From positions 62,001 through 126,000 of the forward strand of contig NZ_JAAMFJ010000001.1 in NCBI RefSeq assembly GCF_018437235.1: a stretch of DNA of 64,000 nucleotides. Direction: 5' to 3'. This document shows, piece by piece, positions 26,099 through 34,822 of the stretch. The notes under the pieces are model-generated. The model was not told the DNA's origin, ran no database searches, and worked only from the letters and a program-made list of their open reading frames with translations. Position numbers and translations under genes: made by a program. The DNA is from Fructobacillus papyrifericola. GTDB lineage: Bacteria > Bacillota > Bacilli > Lactobacillales > Lactobacillaceae. Within the stretch, counting starts at the first letter, position 1. Each line of letters begins with the position of its first letter.

Positions 26099-27106
26099 AT
26101 GGGCGAAGAAAAGAAAAACGCCACAATTTACGATGTCGCTGCTGCAGTTGGCGTTTCCTTAGCGACGGTTTCCCGCGTGGTAAACGGCTCTGAAAACGTT
26201 CGCCCAGCCACCCGTGACAAAGTCCTTTCGGCCATCAAGGAATTGGGCTACCGGCCAAACGCCGTGGCCCGTGGCCTGGCTTCTAAGAAGACGACCACGG
26301 TGGGCGTGGTCATGCCAGACATGACCAACCTCTTTTACTCCGAGTTGACCCGGGGCATTGATGACGTGGCCAACATGTACCAATACGACGTCTTGCTGAC
26401 CAACACCGATGACGACCCCAAGCGGGCCTTAACGGCCGTGCGGAACCTGGCGGATAAGCAAATCGACGGTCTGCTCTTCATGGGTAGCCAGCTATCAGAC
26501 GAAGTCTTAGCGGCCATTCAGGCGACCGATGTGCCTGTTGTCCTGGCAGGTTCGGTCAACCACGGCCGGGTGTTGCCTTCCGTAAACATTGATTACAAGA
26601 AGGCCTTTGCTGAAGTCACCGACAACTTCTTGCAGGCCGGAAAGAAAAGACTGGCCCTGGTGCTTGGCTCAGATGACCGAGCCATCGACCAGGATTACCG
26701 CCGTGCCGGCTATGAAAAGGCCTTGGCGGAAGGGGGAATTGCCCTGGACGAGGGGCTGATCTTTGCAGGCGCGAGAAGCTACCAAGACGGGCAGAACCTG
26801 GCAGAAGCGATTGAAAAAGCCGGTGCCGAAGCCGTCATTGCCTATGACGACGAAGTCGCCCTGGGTGTCTTGAACGGCTTGCAGGACATGGGTAAGAAGG
26901 TGCCGGACGAGATTGAAATTGTCTCGGCCAACAACACGACTTTTACCATGGTGGCCCGGCCGGAAATTTCATCGATTGATCAGCCAAAGTATGACATTGG
27001 CGCCGTTGCCATGCGCCTGTTGACGAAGTTGATGGACAAGGAAAGCCTGGACGAAGAACAGGTCGTCTTGCCCTACACAATGGTCAAGCGGCAATCAACC
27101 AAATAA
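26099..27106 (+). CDS. ccpA: Catabolite control protein A
   Basis: CcpA is the LacI/GalR-type master regulator of carbon catabolite control; with HPr-Ser-P it binds cre sites. The 335-residue protein has the LacI HTH and hinge at residues 8-60 (TIYDVAAAVGVSLATVSRVVNG, NAVARGLASKK), then the periplasmic-binding-like core with DMTNLFYSELTRGIDD and the C-terminal EISSIDQPKYDIGAVAMRLLTKLM segment typical of CcpA. Length matches. It is a single-gene unit with a cre-like site in its own promoter, and another cre lies before gntK in this window. Confidence 0.95.
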   Translation: MGEEKKNATIYDVAAAVGVSLATVSRVVNGSENVRPATRDKVLSAIKELGYRPNAVARGLASKKTTTVGVVMPDMTNLFYSELTRGIDDVANMYQYDVLLTNTDDDPKRALTAVRNLADKQIDGLLFMGSQLSDEVLAAIQATDVPVVLAGSVNHGRVLPSVNIDYKKAFAEVTDNFLQAGKKRLALVLGSDDRAIDQDYRRAGYEKALAEGGIALDEGLIFAGARSYQDGQNLAEAIEKAGAEAVIAYDDEVALGVLNGLQDMGKKVPDEIEIVSANNTTFTMVARPEISSIDQPKYDIGAVAMRLLTKLMDKESLDEEQVVLPYTMVKRQSTK

Positions 27107-27140
27107 AAAGGAGCGAACTTGGATTCGCTCCTTTTTATTT
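27105..27140 (+). terminator. Terminator after ccpA
   Basis: AAAAAGGAGCGAA (27105-27117) pairs with TTCGCTCCTTTTT (27124-27136). Confidence 0.88.
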
Positions 27141-27147
27141 AGAATGA

Positions 27148-27156
27148 TGGTAAAGT
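27148..27156 (+). promoter_or_regulatory. Extended -10 promoter of the MFS gene
   Basis: TGgTAAAGT, about 64 bases before the TTG start. Confidence 0.45.
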
Positions 27157-27219
27157 AGTTGCCTTTTTGCCGGCCCTCTTTTAAACTATCTAGAGGAAAC
27201 TATTCGGGAGGGAAGTACC

Positions 27220-28566
27220 TTGAAAAATATTCGATCATTATCCCCATTTTCGTTGATGCTCTTGCTGACATCGTTTACCATGTCAATTTCGCAGTCGACG
27301 ATGACGACGGCTTACCCCATTTTGATGAAGCAGTTTGGCATTGATGCCGCTGCCGTGCAGTGGGTGACGTCCGGCTTCATGGTAGCAATGACTTTGGTGA
27401 TGCCGGTTTCACCGTGGCTCTTAGATAACCTGCACATGAAGAAGTTGCTGAACCTGATTATTGCCGTCTTCTTAGTTGGAACGGGGATTGCCATGGTCAC
27501 GCCAAACTTTCTTGGTGTCGTCGTCGGCCGCCTGCTGGAAGGGGTGGCCGTTGGGGCGCTCTTTCCAACCTACCAGGCCGTCATTATGGAAAACACGCCG
27601 GAAGAAAAGCGCGGGGTGGCCATGGGGGCCGTTGGCCTCGTCATGTCTTCGGCCTTGGCTGTGGGACCAATTGTCTCCGGTATTGTTTTGCAGTTTGGAA
27701 CTTGGCGAGTACTCTTCGCCTTCTTCTTCATCGTCTTGCTGGTCTTAAGCATCTTTATGCAAAGCCAGATTGAAAACACCCACCCAATGAACAAGCGGGA
27801 CTTTGACTCCCTCTCCTCCTTCTTGCTGATTGGCTTTGCCGGTATTTTGTACACGGTTTCGATCTTGCCAGCAAAGGGCTGGTCCTGGACTTTGGCGGTG
27901 ACTTTGCTTGTGTCAATCGCCCTGTTGGTCTTCTTTGTTGTCCGTCAGCTCCGTCAGGACAATCCCTTTTTGGACTTGCGCGTCTTTGAACACCGGGGCT
28001 ACTTGCCAGCCATGCTGTTGACGGGAATGTCCTACTCTGGCTTAATCACCGCCACGGTCATCATGCCCCTGTACTTCCAAAAAGTCTTTGGCCTAGCACC
28101 GCTTTGGTCGGGCTTGCTGATGATTCCAGCAGCAACCTTCCTTTCTTACTTGAACCCCAAGTCCGGCCGTTTGCTTGGCCAAATTGGCCTGCGCCCCTTG
28201 GTCTTGATTGGCTCAACCATGATGGTAGCTGGCTACTTGATGCTGGCGGTCTTTGGTACCAAAGTCATCATCTTAGCCATTGCCGGGGCCATGCTCTTGG
28301 AGGGTGGTAACGCCTTTATCATGATGCCGGCCGTGACGGCTGCCTCAAACGCCTTGCCAAAGCACTTGATTTCGCACGGAACAGCCATTATCACGACCAT
28401 GCGTCAGCTGATCGGGGCCCTTTCCATTTTGGTTGCGGGAATCTTGATTGGTTTCTTCCACCAGAATCATGGCTACGGTCTTTCCTTGAATTTGACGGCC
28501 GCCTGGTTTATCTTGATTCCGCTTTCTGGCTATCTTTTGGCCAGCCGCATCAAGGTTCAAAAATAA
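27220..28566 (+). CDS. MFS multidrug efflux transporter, DHA2-like
   Basis: A 448-residue membrane protein with 12 or more helices. MFS motifs are visible: the first helix with SISQSTMTTAYPILMKQF, the motif C-like GPIVSGIVLQFGTWRVLF after helix 5, and LLEGVAVGALFPTYQAVIMENTPEEKRG around helix 4. The H+-driven DHA2 drug exporters share these. The start is TTG at 27220, with GGGAGG eight bases before; the next ATG would cut the first helix. Substrate unknown. It stands alone between terminators. Confidence 0.86.
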   Translation: MKNIRSLSPFSLMLLLTSFTMSISQSTMTTAYPILMKQFGIDAAAVQWVTSGFMVAMTLVMPVSPWLLDNLHMKKLLNLIIAVFLVGTGIAMVTPNFLGVVVGRLLEGVAVGALFPTYQAVIMENTPEEKRGVAMGAVGLVMSSALAVGPIVSGIVLQFGTWRVLFAFFFIVLLVLSIFMQSQIENTHPMNKRDFDSLSSFLLIGFAGILYTVSILPAKGWSWTLAVTLLVSIALLVFFVVRQLRQDNPFLDLRVFEHRGYLPAMLLTGMSYSGLITATVIMPLYFQKVFGLAPLWSGLLMIPAATFLSYLNPKSGRLLGQIGLRPLVLIGSTMMVAGYLMLAVFGTKVIILAIAGAMLLEGGNAFIMMPAVTAASNALPKHLISHGTAIITTMRQLIGALSILVAGILIGFFHQNHGYGLSLNLTAAWFILIPLSGYLLASRIKVQK

Positions 28567-28572
28567 GAATTG

Positions 28573-28601
28573 GAAAAGTCGGTCATTGACCGACTTTTTT
28601 A
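28573..28601 (+). terminator. Terminator after the MFS gene
   Basis: AAAGTCGGTCA (28575-28585) pairs with TGACCGACTTT (28587-28597), followed by T residues. The arms carry AAAGTCG as an inverted pair. Confidence 0.88.
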
Positions 28602-28684
28602 CTAGCTTTTGTTTTTTTAATCACGTAAAATAGGTGGGATAATAAAATTTAGGTGCACAGCATGCAAGGCAACTGGAGGCTATT

Positions 28685-29314
28685 TTGGCAAAGAAACCTT
28701 TTTTGATTGGGATAACTGGTGGTTCGGGTTCAGGGAAGACCACTGTTTCGAAGGCTTTGATTACCCGTCTTTCGGATAACAATCCGATTTTGCTCCAACA
28801 AGACGTCTACTATAAGGATCAGTCCGAAAAGCCAATGGAAGAACGGATGAAGACAAACTACGATCATCCTGACTCCATCGAAACGGACCGTTTTGTCGCT
28901 GATTTGGAGAAGTTGATCCAAAAGCAAGCGGTTGACACGCCGGTTTACGATTATGCGGAACATACGCGTTCGAACAAGACCACACACGTGGAACCGGGCG
29001 ATGTGATTATTGTTGACGGAGTTTTGCTCTTCAACGATGCCCGTGTTCGTGACCTGATGGATTTGAAAGTCTATGTTGATACCGATGACGACATTCGTTT
29101 TATCCGTCGTCTCCAACGGGATACGCACGAACGTGGTCGGACGGTCGAGGGCGTGATTGAACAATACACGGCAACGGTTAAGCCCATGCATAACCAATTC
29201 GTTGAACCAACCAAGCGCTACGCCGACATCATCGTGCCCGAGGGTGGCGGAAATTACGTAGCCATCGACATGCTGATGAACCAGGCCATCGCCATGGTGA
29301 AAAAAGAAGATTAA
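28685..29314 (+). CDS. udk: Uridine kinase
   Basis: Udk phosphorylates uridine and cytidine in nucleoside salvage. The 209-residue protein has Walker A GGSGSGKTT, the substrate region QQDVYYKDQ, YDHPDSIETDRF, and the Walker B-like stretch DVIIVDGVLLF (many family members have EGILLF). The start codon is TTG at 28685 with GGAGG five bases before it, which gives exactly the usual N-terminus. TAAAAT at 28626-28631 may be the -10 box. Confidence 0.95.
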   Translation: MAKKPFLIGITGGSGSGKTTVSKALITRLSDNNPILLQQDVYYKDQSEKPMEERMKTNYDHPDSIETDRFVADLEKLIQKQAVDTPVYDYAEHTRSNKTTHVEPGDVIIVDGVLLFNDARVRDLMDLKVYVDTDDDIRFIRRLQRDTHERGRTVEGVIEQYTATVKPMHNQFVEPTKRYADIIVPEGGGNYVAIDMLMNQAIAMVKKED

Positions 29315-29432
29315 TTGACTGCTTGAAAAGGAGGCAAACCGTTAGGTTTGGCTCTTTTTTTCTTGTTCTTTTGCCTTGAAAGTCTCTTTCAGAGTGCTAA
29401 GATGAGGGTGTAGTGAAAAGGAGGTTCATGAT

Positions 29433-29621
29433 ATGGCAACAGAACGTGATGGATTAAAAGAAAACCGTGAATCATTTGAAAAAGCGGCCGAAAAAAAGTT
29501 CCAAAACAAGGTTTCCGAAACACATGAACACCACAGTGATGCGGTGGATCACGCAAAGCACAAGGATGCCCGTTATGACAATGAGGCTTTTGAAGCCGAG
29601 AAGAAGCATTTCGAGGGGTGA
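29433..29621 (+). CDS. Very small hydrophilic protein, first of a pair
   Basis: A 62-residue, highly charged protein, rich in Glu, Lys, His and Asp (ETHEHHSDAVDHAKHKDARYD), with no hydrophobic stretch. It is probably disordered or helical. A full AAAGGAGG ribosome site lies eight bases before the ATG. It resembles no family I know; stress-type hydrophilins of lactic acid bacteria have a similar look. It is followed after five bases by a second such gene. Confidence 0.7.
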   Translation: MATERDGLKENRESFEKAAEKKFQNKVSETHEHHSDAVDHAKHKDARYDNEAFEAEKKHFEG

Positions 29622-29626
29622 GCAAA

Positions 29627-29770
29627 ATGGAGAAGCAACACGAATTTGAAAGGGCCAATGCCGGTCAGCTAGAAGAGCAAAAGCGTCAGCAGGAACGCGC
29701 TGAAAAGCAATCCGAATTCACGCTTTCGTCCCACGAAGCCCGCGAGAAAAAGGCTGAAAATAAAAAGTAA
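29627..29770 (+). CDS. Very small hydrophilic protein, second of a pair
   Basis: A 47-residue charged protein with the start MEKQHEFERANAGQLEEQ and a Glu/Lys/Gln-rich helical body (KRQQERAEKQSEF), ending KKAENKK. GAGGGG at about 29613-29618, overlapping the end of the first gene, serves as the ribosome site. Compositional similarity to its neighbour and tight spacing suggest joint expression and perhaps related roles. A strong terminator follows four bases later. Confidence 0.65.
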   Translation: MEKQHEFERANAGQLEEQKRQQERAEKQSEFTLSSHEAREKKAENKK

Positions 29771-29773
29771 AAA

Positions 29774-29811
29774 AGAAAAGTCGAACAGCTTTGATCCTGT
29801 TCGACTTTTTT
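29774..29811. terminator. Bidirectional terminator between the small-protein pair and rpiR
   Basis: AAAAGTCGAACAG (29776-29788) pairs with CTGTTCGACTTTT (29797-29809), flanked by A and T runs. AAAGTCG is again paired inversely. Confidence 0.88.
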
Positions 29812-29822
29812 GATGGTTTTAA

Positions 29823-30686
29823 TCAGTGACGCCTGGTACCTTCGATGACGTCACGCATGGTGTCAACAACGGCCTGGGTTGCCTTGGGCAACTTGGAGCC
29901 GGTTAAGGTGAAGAGAGTGTCGACGATGGTCAGCTGAGCAATCAGAGAAGACATGGATTCCGAACGGTAGTTCACCTCTTCAGCCAGTGAGAGCAGCACG
30001 ATGTCGGCCATTTGGGCCAACGGTGAGTCCGCAAAGGAGGTAATGGCGATGAAGGGGACCCGGTGTTCCTTTAACTTCTGTGCCAAAAAGAGCGTGTCGT
30101 CGTTTCGACCGGAGTGGGAGATGACGACGGCCGTGTCCTGAGGCGTTAGTTTGACCGCCTGCATGAGCTGAATGTCATAGTCCGGATGGGAAATGACGTC
30201 GATTGGTGTTCGTAAGAACTTATGGTAGGCGTTAAAGGCGACAATTGAGGAGCCACCGATTCCAAAGAAGCCGACCCGCTTTGCAGAAATCAACCAGGAA
30301 AGGGCCTTTTCCAGTGTTTCCGTACGCAGGGCGTCCTGGGTCATTGTCAGGGCGTTTTGCGCGCCGGAAAAGACTTTTTGCGTGATGGCCTTCGTGTTAT
30401 CGTCATCGAGGATTTCGCCAAAGAGGTCCAAGGCCGGCTTGTTTTGCTGGTAGCTGGCCAGGGCAACGGAAAAGTCGCGGTAGGAGGAGAAACCGATTTT
30501 TTTGACAAAACGGGAGATGGACGCCGCTGAGACCTTGGTTTTTTCCGCCATTGATTGAATGGTGTCCGAGGCAGCCTGGTCAATGCTTGTCGTGATGTAA
30601 TCAACCAACTTTTGTTCGGTTTGGTTATAGGTGTTGGGCTCTTTGCCAAGCTGGGCAAAGATGACCCGGGCTGTACTTTCTTTCAT
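29823..30686 (-). CDS. RpiR/MurR family regulator of the gluconate genes
   Basis: A 287-residue transcription regulator: an N-terminal HTH of the RpiR type (residues 1-77, MAEKTKVSAASISRFVKKIGFSSYRDF) and a C-terminal SIS sugar-phosphate domain (about 115-250, with FFGIGGSSIVAFNAYHKFLR and VVISHSGRNDDTLFLAQ). SIS domains sense phosphosugars, here most likely 6-phosphogluconate. It is divergent from gnd, and its promoter (TTGAAA and TATAGT on the minus strand, 17 apart, 30710-30738) overlaps one of two palindromes in the shared region, so it probably represses itself and gnd. Confidence 0.9.
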   Translation of the reverse strand: MKESTARVIFAQLGKEPNTYNQTEQKLVDYITTSIDQAASDTIQSMAEKTKVSAASISRFVKKIGFSSYRDFSVALASYQQNKPALDLFGEILDDDNTKAITQKVFSGAQNALTMTQDALRTETLEKALSWLISAKRVGFFGIGGSSIVAFNAYHKFLRTPIDVISHPDYDIQLMQAVKLTPQDTAVVISHSGRNDDTLFLAQKLKEHRVPFIAITSFADSPLAQMADIVLLSLAEEVNYRSESMSSLIAQLTIVDTLFTLTGSKLPKATQAVVDTMRDVIEGTRRH

Positions 30687-30709
30687 CTTCTTATCCTTTA
30701 TCTTTGTTC

Positions 30710-30774
30710 ACTATACCGGAGATGAAAGTTATTTTCAATTTATGGTTGTGTTCTGAAAAAGATTTTCATATAAT
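30710..30774. promoter_or_regulatory. Divergent rpiR/gnd promoter region with twin palindromic operators
   Basis: Two copies of TGAAA-N5-TTTCA lie at 30723-30737 and 30754-30768, centres 31 bp apart, which is three turns of DNA and puts them on the same face. The first overlaps the -35 box TTGAAA of the minus-strand promoter (-35 30733-30738, -10 TATAGT 30710-30715, spacing 17). The second lies between a weak -35 (TTGTGT, 30746-30751) and TATAAT (30769-30774) of gnd. A half site TGAAA recurs near 30794. Binding by the adjacent RpiR protein is inferred. Confidence 0.75.
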
Positions 30775-30819
30775 AGGACATGTAGTAAAAAGATGAAATA
30801 TTAAAAAGAGGTAATACAC

Positions 30820-31728
30820 ATGAAGTTTGCCATGATTGGTCTTGGAAAGATGGGTCTTAACTTGGTTAAGAACGCCGTTGACAATGGCCACGAAGTTGTT
30901 GCATTTGACTTGAACAAGGACTTTGTCGCTGAAGCCGATGCTTACTCAGACAAGGTTGAAGGCGTGAACTCATTGGATGACATGCTTTCAAAGTTGCCAT
31001 CACCAAAGGTTGTTTGGGTCATGGTTCCAGCCGGAAAGCCAACCAACTCAACGATCGACACGTTGATCGAAAGGATGGAAAAGGGCGACATCATCATCGA
31101 TGGTGGAAACTCAAACTACAAGGACAACCTTGAACAAAACAAGCGCACGACTGCTGCTGGTATCAACTTGTTCGATGCTGGTACGTCTGGTGGAATGTCA
31201 GGTGCCCGTAACGGTGGTAACTTCATGATCGGTGGCGACAACGAAGCCGCATGGAAGGAAATCGAACCATTGTTTGCATCAATCGCCCAAAAGGACGGTT
31301 ACTTGTACACGGGTCGTCTTGGATCAGGTCACTACTTGAAGATGGTCCACAACGGTATCGAATACGGTATGATGCAAGCCATCGCCGAAGGTTTCGAAGT
31401 TTTGGAAGCCTCACAATTCGATTACGACTACGAAGCTGTTGCCAAGCTTTGGAACAATGGTTCCGTTGTTCGCTCATGGTTGATGGAATTGATCGAAGAA
31501 CAATTCGCTAAGGACCCTAAGTTGTCAAAGATTTCAGGCGTTATGCACTCATCTGGTGAAGGTAAGTGGACCGTTGAAGAATCACTTGACTTGGAAGTTC
31601 CAGCACCAGTTATCTACTTGTCACTTGCCATGCGTTACCGTTCATTGCAAGAAGACACGTTTACTGGAAAGGTTGTTTCTGCATTGCGTAACGGCTTCGG
31701 TGGCCACGCAATGGACTCAGCTAAGTAA
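30820..31728 (+). CDS. gnd: 6-phosphogluconate dehydrogenase, decarboxylating, short form
   Basis: The enzyme converts 6-phosphogluconate to ribulose-5-phosphate, CO2 and reduced cofactor; in heterofermenters this is on the main sugar route to phosphoketolase. The 302-residue product is the short NAD/NADP-type (GntZ/YqeC-like). Seen are the Rossmann motif GLGKMG (residues 7-12), DAGTSGGMSGARNG for substrate, and the catalytic Lys region HYLKMVHNGIEYGMMQ. Codons are strongly biased to TCA, CCA and TTG, a sign of very high expression. Control is through the palindromes upstream. It has its own terminator, so gntK is a separate transcript. Confidence 0.96.
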   Translation: MKFAMIGLGKMGLNLVKNAVDNGHEVVAFDLNKDFVAEADAYSDKVEGVNSLDDMLSKLPSPKVVWVMVPAGKPTNSTIDTLIERMEKGDIIIDGGNSNYKDNLEQNKRTTAAGINLFDAGTSGGMSGARNGGNFMIGGDNEAAWKEIEPLFASIAQKDGYLYTGRLGSGHYLKMVHNGIEYGMMQAIAEGFEVLEASQFDYDYEAVAKLWNNGSVVRSWLMELIEEQFAKDPKLSKISGVMHSSGEGKWTVEESLDLEVPAPVIYLSLAMRYRSLQEDTFTGKVVSALRNGFGGHAMDSAK

Positions 31729-31744
31729 GCTTTAAGTGCCATTT

Positions 31745-31775
31745 AAAAAGCTCCCACCGCGGGGGCTTTTTGTTT
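31745..31775 (+). terminator. Terminator after gnd
   Basis: AAAGCTCCC pairs with GGGGGCTTT around ACCGC, followed by T residues. Confidence 0.82.
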
Positions 31776-31784
31776 GCTAGGTAA

Positions 31785-31798
31785 AGTAAGCGGTAACA
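31785..31798 (+). promoter_or_regulatory. cre site upstream of gntK
   Basis: The 14-mer AGTAAGCGGTAACA matches the cre consensus TGWNANCGNTNWCA at 13 of 14 positions. It lies 56 bases before the gntK start, close to the expected promoter, so CcpA probably represses gluconate uptake and phosphorylation when better sugars are present. Confidence 0.7.
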
Positions 31799-31853
31799 TT
31801 ACTGTAATTTTCTTAGCATTTTGTATTGTATTTACCAAAAATGGAGACGTGAC

Positions 31854-33407
31854 ATGGACTACATGATTGGAATCGACCTGGGGACGACGTCCACCAAGGC
31901 CGTCTTGTTCGATGACCAAAACCAAGTCGTTGCTCAGGCTAACTACGGTTACCCCCTTTACCGGGAAACGACCGACATGGCCGAAGAGGACTTGGATGAA
32001 ATTTTCGTGGCCTTCACGAATGCCTTGGGCGCCGTTGTGCGAAAGGCAGAACTGGGGAAGGGAAACGCCATTAAAGCGGTTTCCTTCTCGTCGGCCATGC
32101 ACTCGCTGATTGCCTTTGATAAGGACTGGCACCCATTGACTCGGGTGATTACCTGGGCGGACACCCGGGCCGTTAATTACACGGAAGAATTGAAGTCAAC
32201 TGGTTTGGGGATGGAAATCTACCAAAAGACCGGAACGCCAATTCACCCAATGGCACCGTTGTCAAAGTTGCTCTGGTTAAAGAACGATCGACCAGAAATC
32301 TACAAGAACGCAGCCCACTACTTGGGAATTAAGGAATACCTCTTCCACCGCTTGTTTGGTTCAAACAAGATGGACATTTCCATTGCTTCTGGAACGGGCC
32401 TTTTCAACATCTTTGACCTGGACTGGGATAAGCAGGCCTTGGAAGTCACTGGTGTGAAAAAGGAACAGCTGCCTGAAACGGTTTCACCATATGAATATGA
32501 AACCGGCATGAACAAGGAATTGGCTGCTGTTTTGGGCCTTCCAGAAGACGTGCCATTCGTTTATGGTGCCGGTGACGGCCCATTGTCAAACCTTGGTGTC
32601 GACGCCGTTCAACCGGGTGTTGCCGCCATTACCATTGGAACTTCCGGTGCCATCCGTGTCGTTTCCGACAAGCCGGTCATCGATCCAAAGGGCCGGACTT
32701 TTACCTACGCCTTGGACAAGGACCACTGGGTTGTTGGTGGACCAGTCAACAACGGAGGGGATGTCTTCCGTTGGGCAAAGGACAACCTGTTCGATGCTGA
32801 AAAGTCTACGGCCGCCTTGCTTGGTCAAGATGCCTACGATTTGATGACTGAAATCGCTTCGAAGATTCCAGCCGGATCCGATGGACTCCTCTTCCACCCT
32901 TACTTGGGTGGGGAACGTGCCCCAATTTGGGACGCCAACGCCCGCGGTTCCTTCTTCGGTTTGAACCACTCGCACACCCGGGCCAACATGCTCCGTGCCG
33001 TTTTGGAAGGAATTACCTTTAACGTCTACATGGTTTCCTTGGCCTTAGAAGAAGTCGTTGGTTCATTGAAGTCCATCCAGGCAACGGGTGGCTTTGCCCG
33101 TTCACCACTCTGGCGTCAAATGTTTGCCGACATCTTCGAACAGCCAGTAACGGTGCCACAAGCCTTTGAATCCGGTGCCTTGGCTGCCGTTGTGGTGGCT
33201 CAAAAGGCCCTGGGTCAAATCGACGACCTGTACGAAATTTCAAAGTACATTGGGAAGTCCAACACTTACCAACCAGAACCTGAAAACTTTGAGGCTTACC
33301 GTGAGTTAGCCCCAATCTTTATCCGTTTGTCACGTCAGTTGCAAACGGAATACGACAACATCGCCGACTTCCAGCGTAAGCATGCGCGGCCGGCTGACAA
33401 AAAGTAA
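31854..33407 (+). CDS. gntK: Gluconokinase, FGGY family
   Basis: The enzyme phosphorylates gluconate to 6-phosphogluconate, the substrate of Gnd. The 517-residue protein has the FGGY layout: first ATP-lobe motif YMIGIDLGTTSTKAVLFD, substrate residues in ITWADTRA, phosphate-2 motif AAITIGTSGAIRVV, and the adenosine region QATGGFARSPLWRQMFADI. ATG 31854 follows GGAG and gives the usual start; the longer open frame from 31821 includes the leader. gntP follows after 27 bases, so the two form an operon under the cre site. Confidence 0.94.
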   Translation: MDYMIGIDLGTTSTKAVLFDDQNQVVAQANYGYPLYRETTDMAEEDLDEIFVAFTNALGAVVRKAELGKGNAIKAVSFSSAMHSLIAFDKDWHPLTRVITWADTRAVNYTEELKSTGLGMEIYQKTGTPIHPMAPLSKLLWLKNDRPEIYKNAAHYLGIKEYLFHRLFGSNKMDISIASGTGLFNIFDLDWDKQALEVTGVKKEQLPETVSPYEYETGMNKELAAVLGLPEDVPFVYGAGDGPLSNLGVDAVQPGVAAITIGTSGAIRVVSDKPVIDPKGRTFTYALDKDHWVVGGPVNNGGDVFRWAKDNLFDAEKSTAALLGQDAYDLMTEIASKIPAGSDGLLFHPYLGGERAPIWDANARGSFFGLNHSHTRANMLRAVLEGITFNVYMVSLALEEVVGSLKSIQATGGFARSPLWRQMFADIFEQPVTVPQAFESGALAAVVVAQKALGQIDDLYEISKYIGKSNTYQPEPENFEAYRELAPIFIRLSRQLQTEYDNIADFQRKHARPADKK

Positions 33408-33434
33408 GGAGTAGGGGGAACCCTAACAAATACG

Positions 33435-34817
33435 ATGGAATTTATCATGTTAATCCTGTCCATTTTGCTTTTGTTGCTTTTAATCACCAAATTCAAATTG
33501 AACACATTCGTTTCCTTGGTCATTACGGCTGTTGTACTGGCTCTTCTTTTGGGCATGAACCCCTCTAAGATTCCAGACGCCGTCTTGGGTAACCAGGGAA
33601 TGGGAAACATTCTTGGTTCAAACGCGGTTATCTTCATCTTTGGTGGGATGATTGGTCGTTTGGTTGCCGATGCCGGTGGTTCATACCGCATCGCCAAGAC
33701 GCTGATTGCCTGGTTTGGCCTGAAGCGTTTGCAATGGGCGGTTTTGCTCGCGTCCTTCATCATTGGAATCTCCATGATTTTCGGTGTTGGAATGGTCTTG
33801 CTGATCCCAATCGTCTTCGCGGTTGCCATTGAAGCCGGTGTGCCATTGCTCTACTTAGGTGTGTCAATGACCGCTGCGCTTTCATCTGCCCAGGGCTTCT
33901 TGCCACCACAACCAGCCCCAACGGCGGTTGCTTCACAGCTGAACGCCAACATTGGCTTGATGTTGATCGTTGGTCTCTTCGTTTCCGTGATTACGGCCAT
34001 TGTTGCCGGACCGGTCTTTACGAAGTTGGCCCAGAAGTACGCACCGGATGCCTTCCAATTTAAGGAACACATCGAAGCCGTTGGTGACGTGAAGGAATAC
34101 GACTTGGACAAGACGCCTTCCTTTGGTCTTTCGGTTTTGACTTCGGTCTTCCCCTTGGTCTTCATGATTATCGCAACCATCTACAAGCTGGTTGTGACCG
34201 GTGGTAAGACGCCAAAGAACCCGGACATGGTTTACCAGGTAATCGACTTTTTCGCCAATCCAGCGATTGCGATGACGATCTCCCTTGTCTTGGCCATCTT
34301 TACCATGGGTCTCATGCAAAAGCGTGACATGAAGACGGTTGGTGCTTCCTTGAACGAAGGAATGAACGCCGTTTCCGGTATCTTGTTGATTGTTGGTGGG
34401 GGTGGGGCACTTCGTGGTGTTCTGGTTACTTCCGGAATGTCTGCTAAGATTGCCGACCTCTTCTCTTCTTCTGGTTCGATGTCACCAGTCGCCATTGTGC
34501 TTTTTGCCTGGGCGGTTGCTTCATTGCTCCGAATCGCCGTTGGTTCTGCCACGGTTGCTGGTATCACGGCCGTTGGTGTTGTGAACGGCATCTTGGCTGC
34601 TAACCCACACGGTGATCTCCTGCTTGTCTTGGTTGCCCTGGCAATCGGAGCCGGTTCATTGATTGCTTCTCACGTTAACGATGCTGGATTCTGGATTTTC
34701 AAAGAATTCTTCGACTTGACGGTTAAGCAGACTTTCCAAATTTGGACGGTCTTGGAAACGGTGATTTCCTTGACTGGTTTGGCCATTATCTTGATTTTAA
34801 CGGCGGTCTTAGTATAA
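33435..34817 (+). CDS. gntP: Gluconate:H+ symporter, GntP family
   Basis: A 460-residue membrane protein with about 12 helices. GntP family features are the N-terminal helix pair with KFKLNTFVSLVITAVVLALLLG, the FGGMIGRLVADAGGSYRIAKTL segment, the loop AQGFLPPQPAPTAVA and the late motif VNDAGFWIFKEFF. It brings in gluconate with protons for GntK. It is the last gene of the gntK-gntP unit and ends at a terminator. Codon use shows fairly strong expression. Confidence 0.93.
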   Translation: MEFIMLILSILLLLLLITKFKLNTFVSLVITAVVLALLLGMNPSKIPDAVLGNQGMGNILGSNAVIFIFGGMIGRLVADAGGSYRIAKTLIAWFGLKRLQWAVLLASFIIGISMIFGVGMVLLIPIVFAVAIEAGVPLLYLGVSMTAALSSAQGFLPPQPAPTAVASQLNANIGLMLIVGLFVSVITAIVAGPVFTKLAQKYAPDAFQFKEHIEAVGDVKEYDLDKTPSFGLSVLTSVFPLVFMIIATIYKLVVTGGKTPKNPDMVYQVIDFFANPAIAMTISLVLAIFTMGLMQKRDMKTVGASLNEGMNAVSGILLIVGGGGALRGVLVTSGMSAKIADLFSSSGSMSPVAIVLFAWAVASLLRIAVGSATVAGITAVGVVNGILAANPHGDLLLVLVALAIGAGSLIASHVNDAGFWIFKEFFDLTVKQTFQIWTVLETVISLTGLAIILILTAVLV

Positions 34818-34822
34818 GATCC

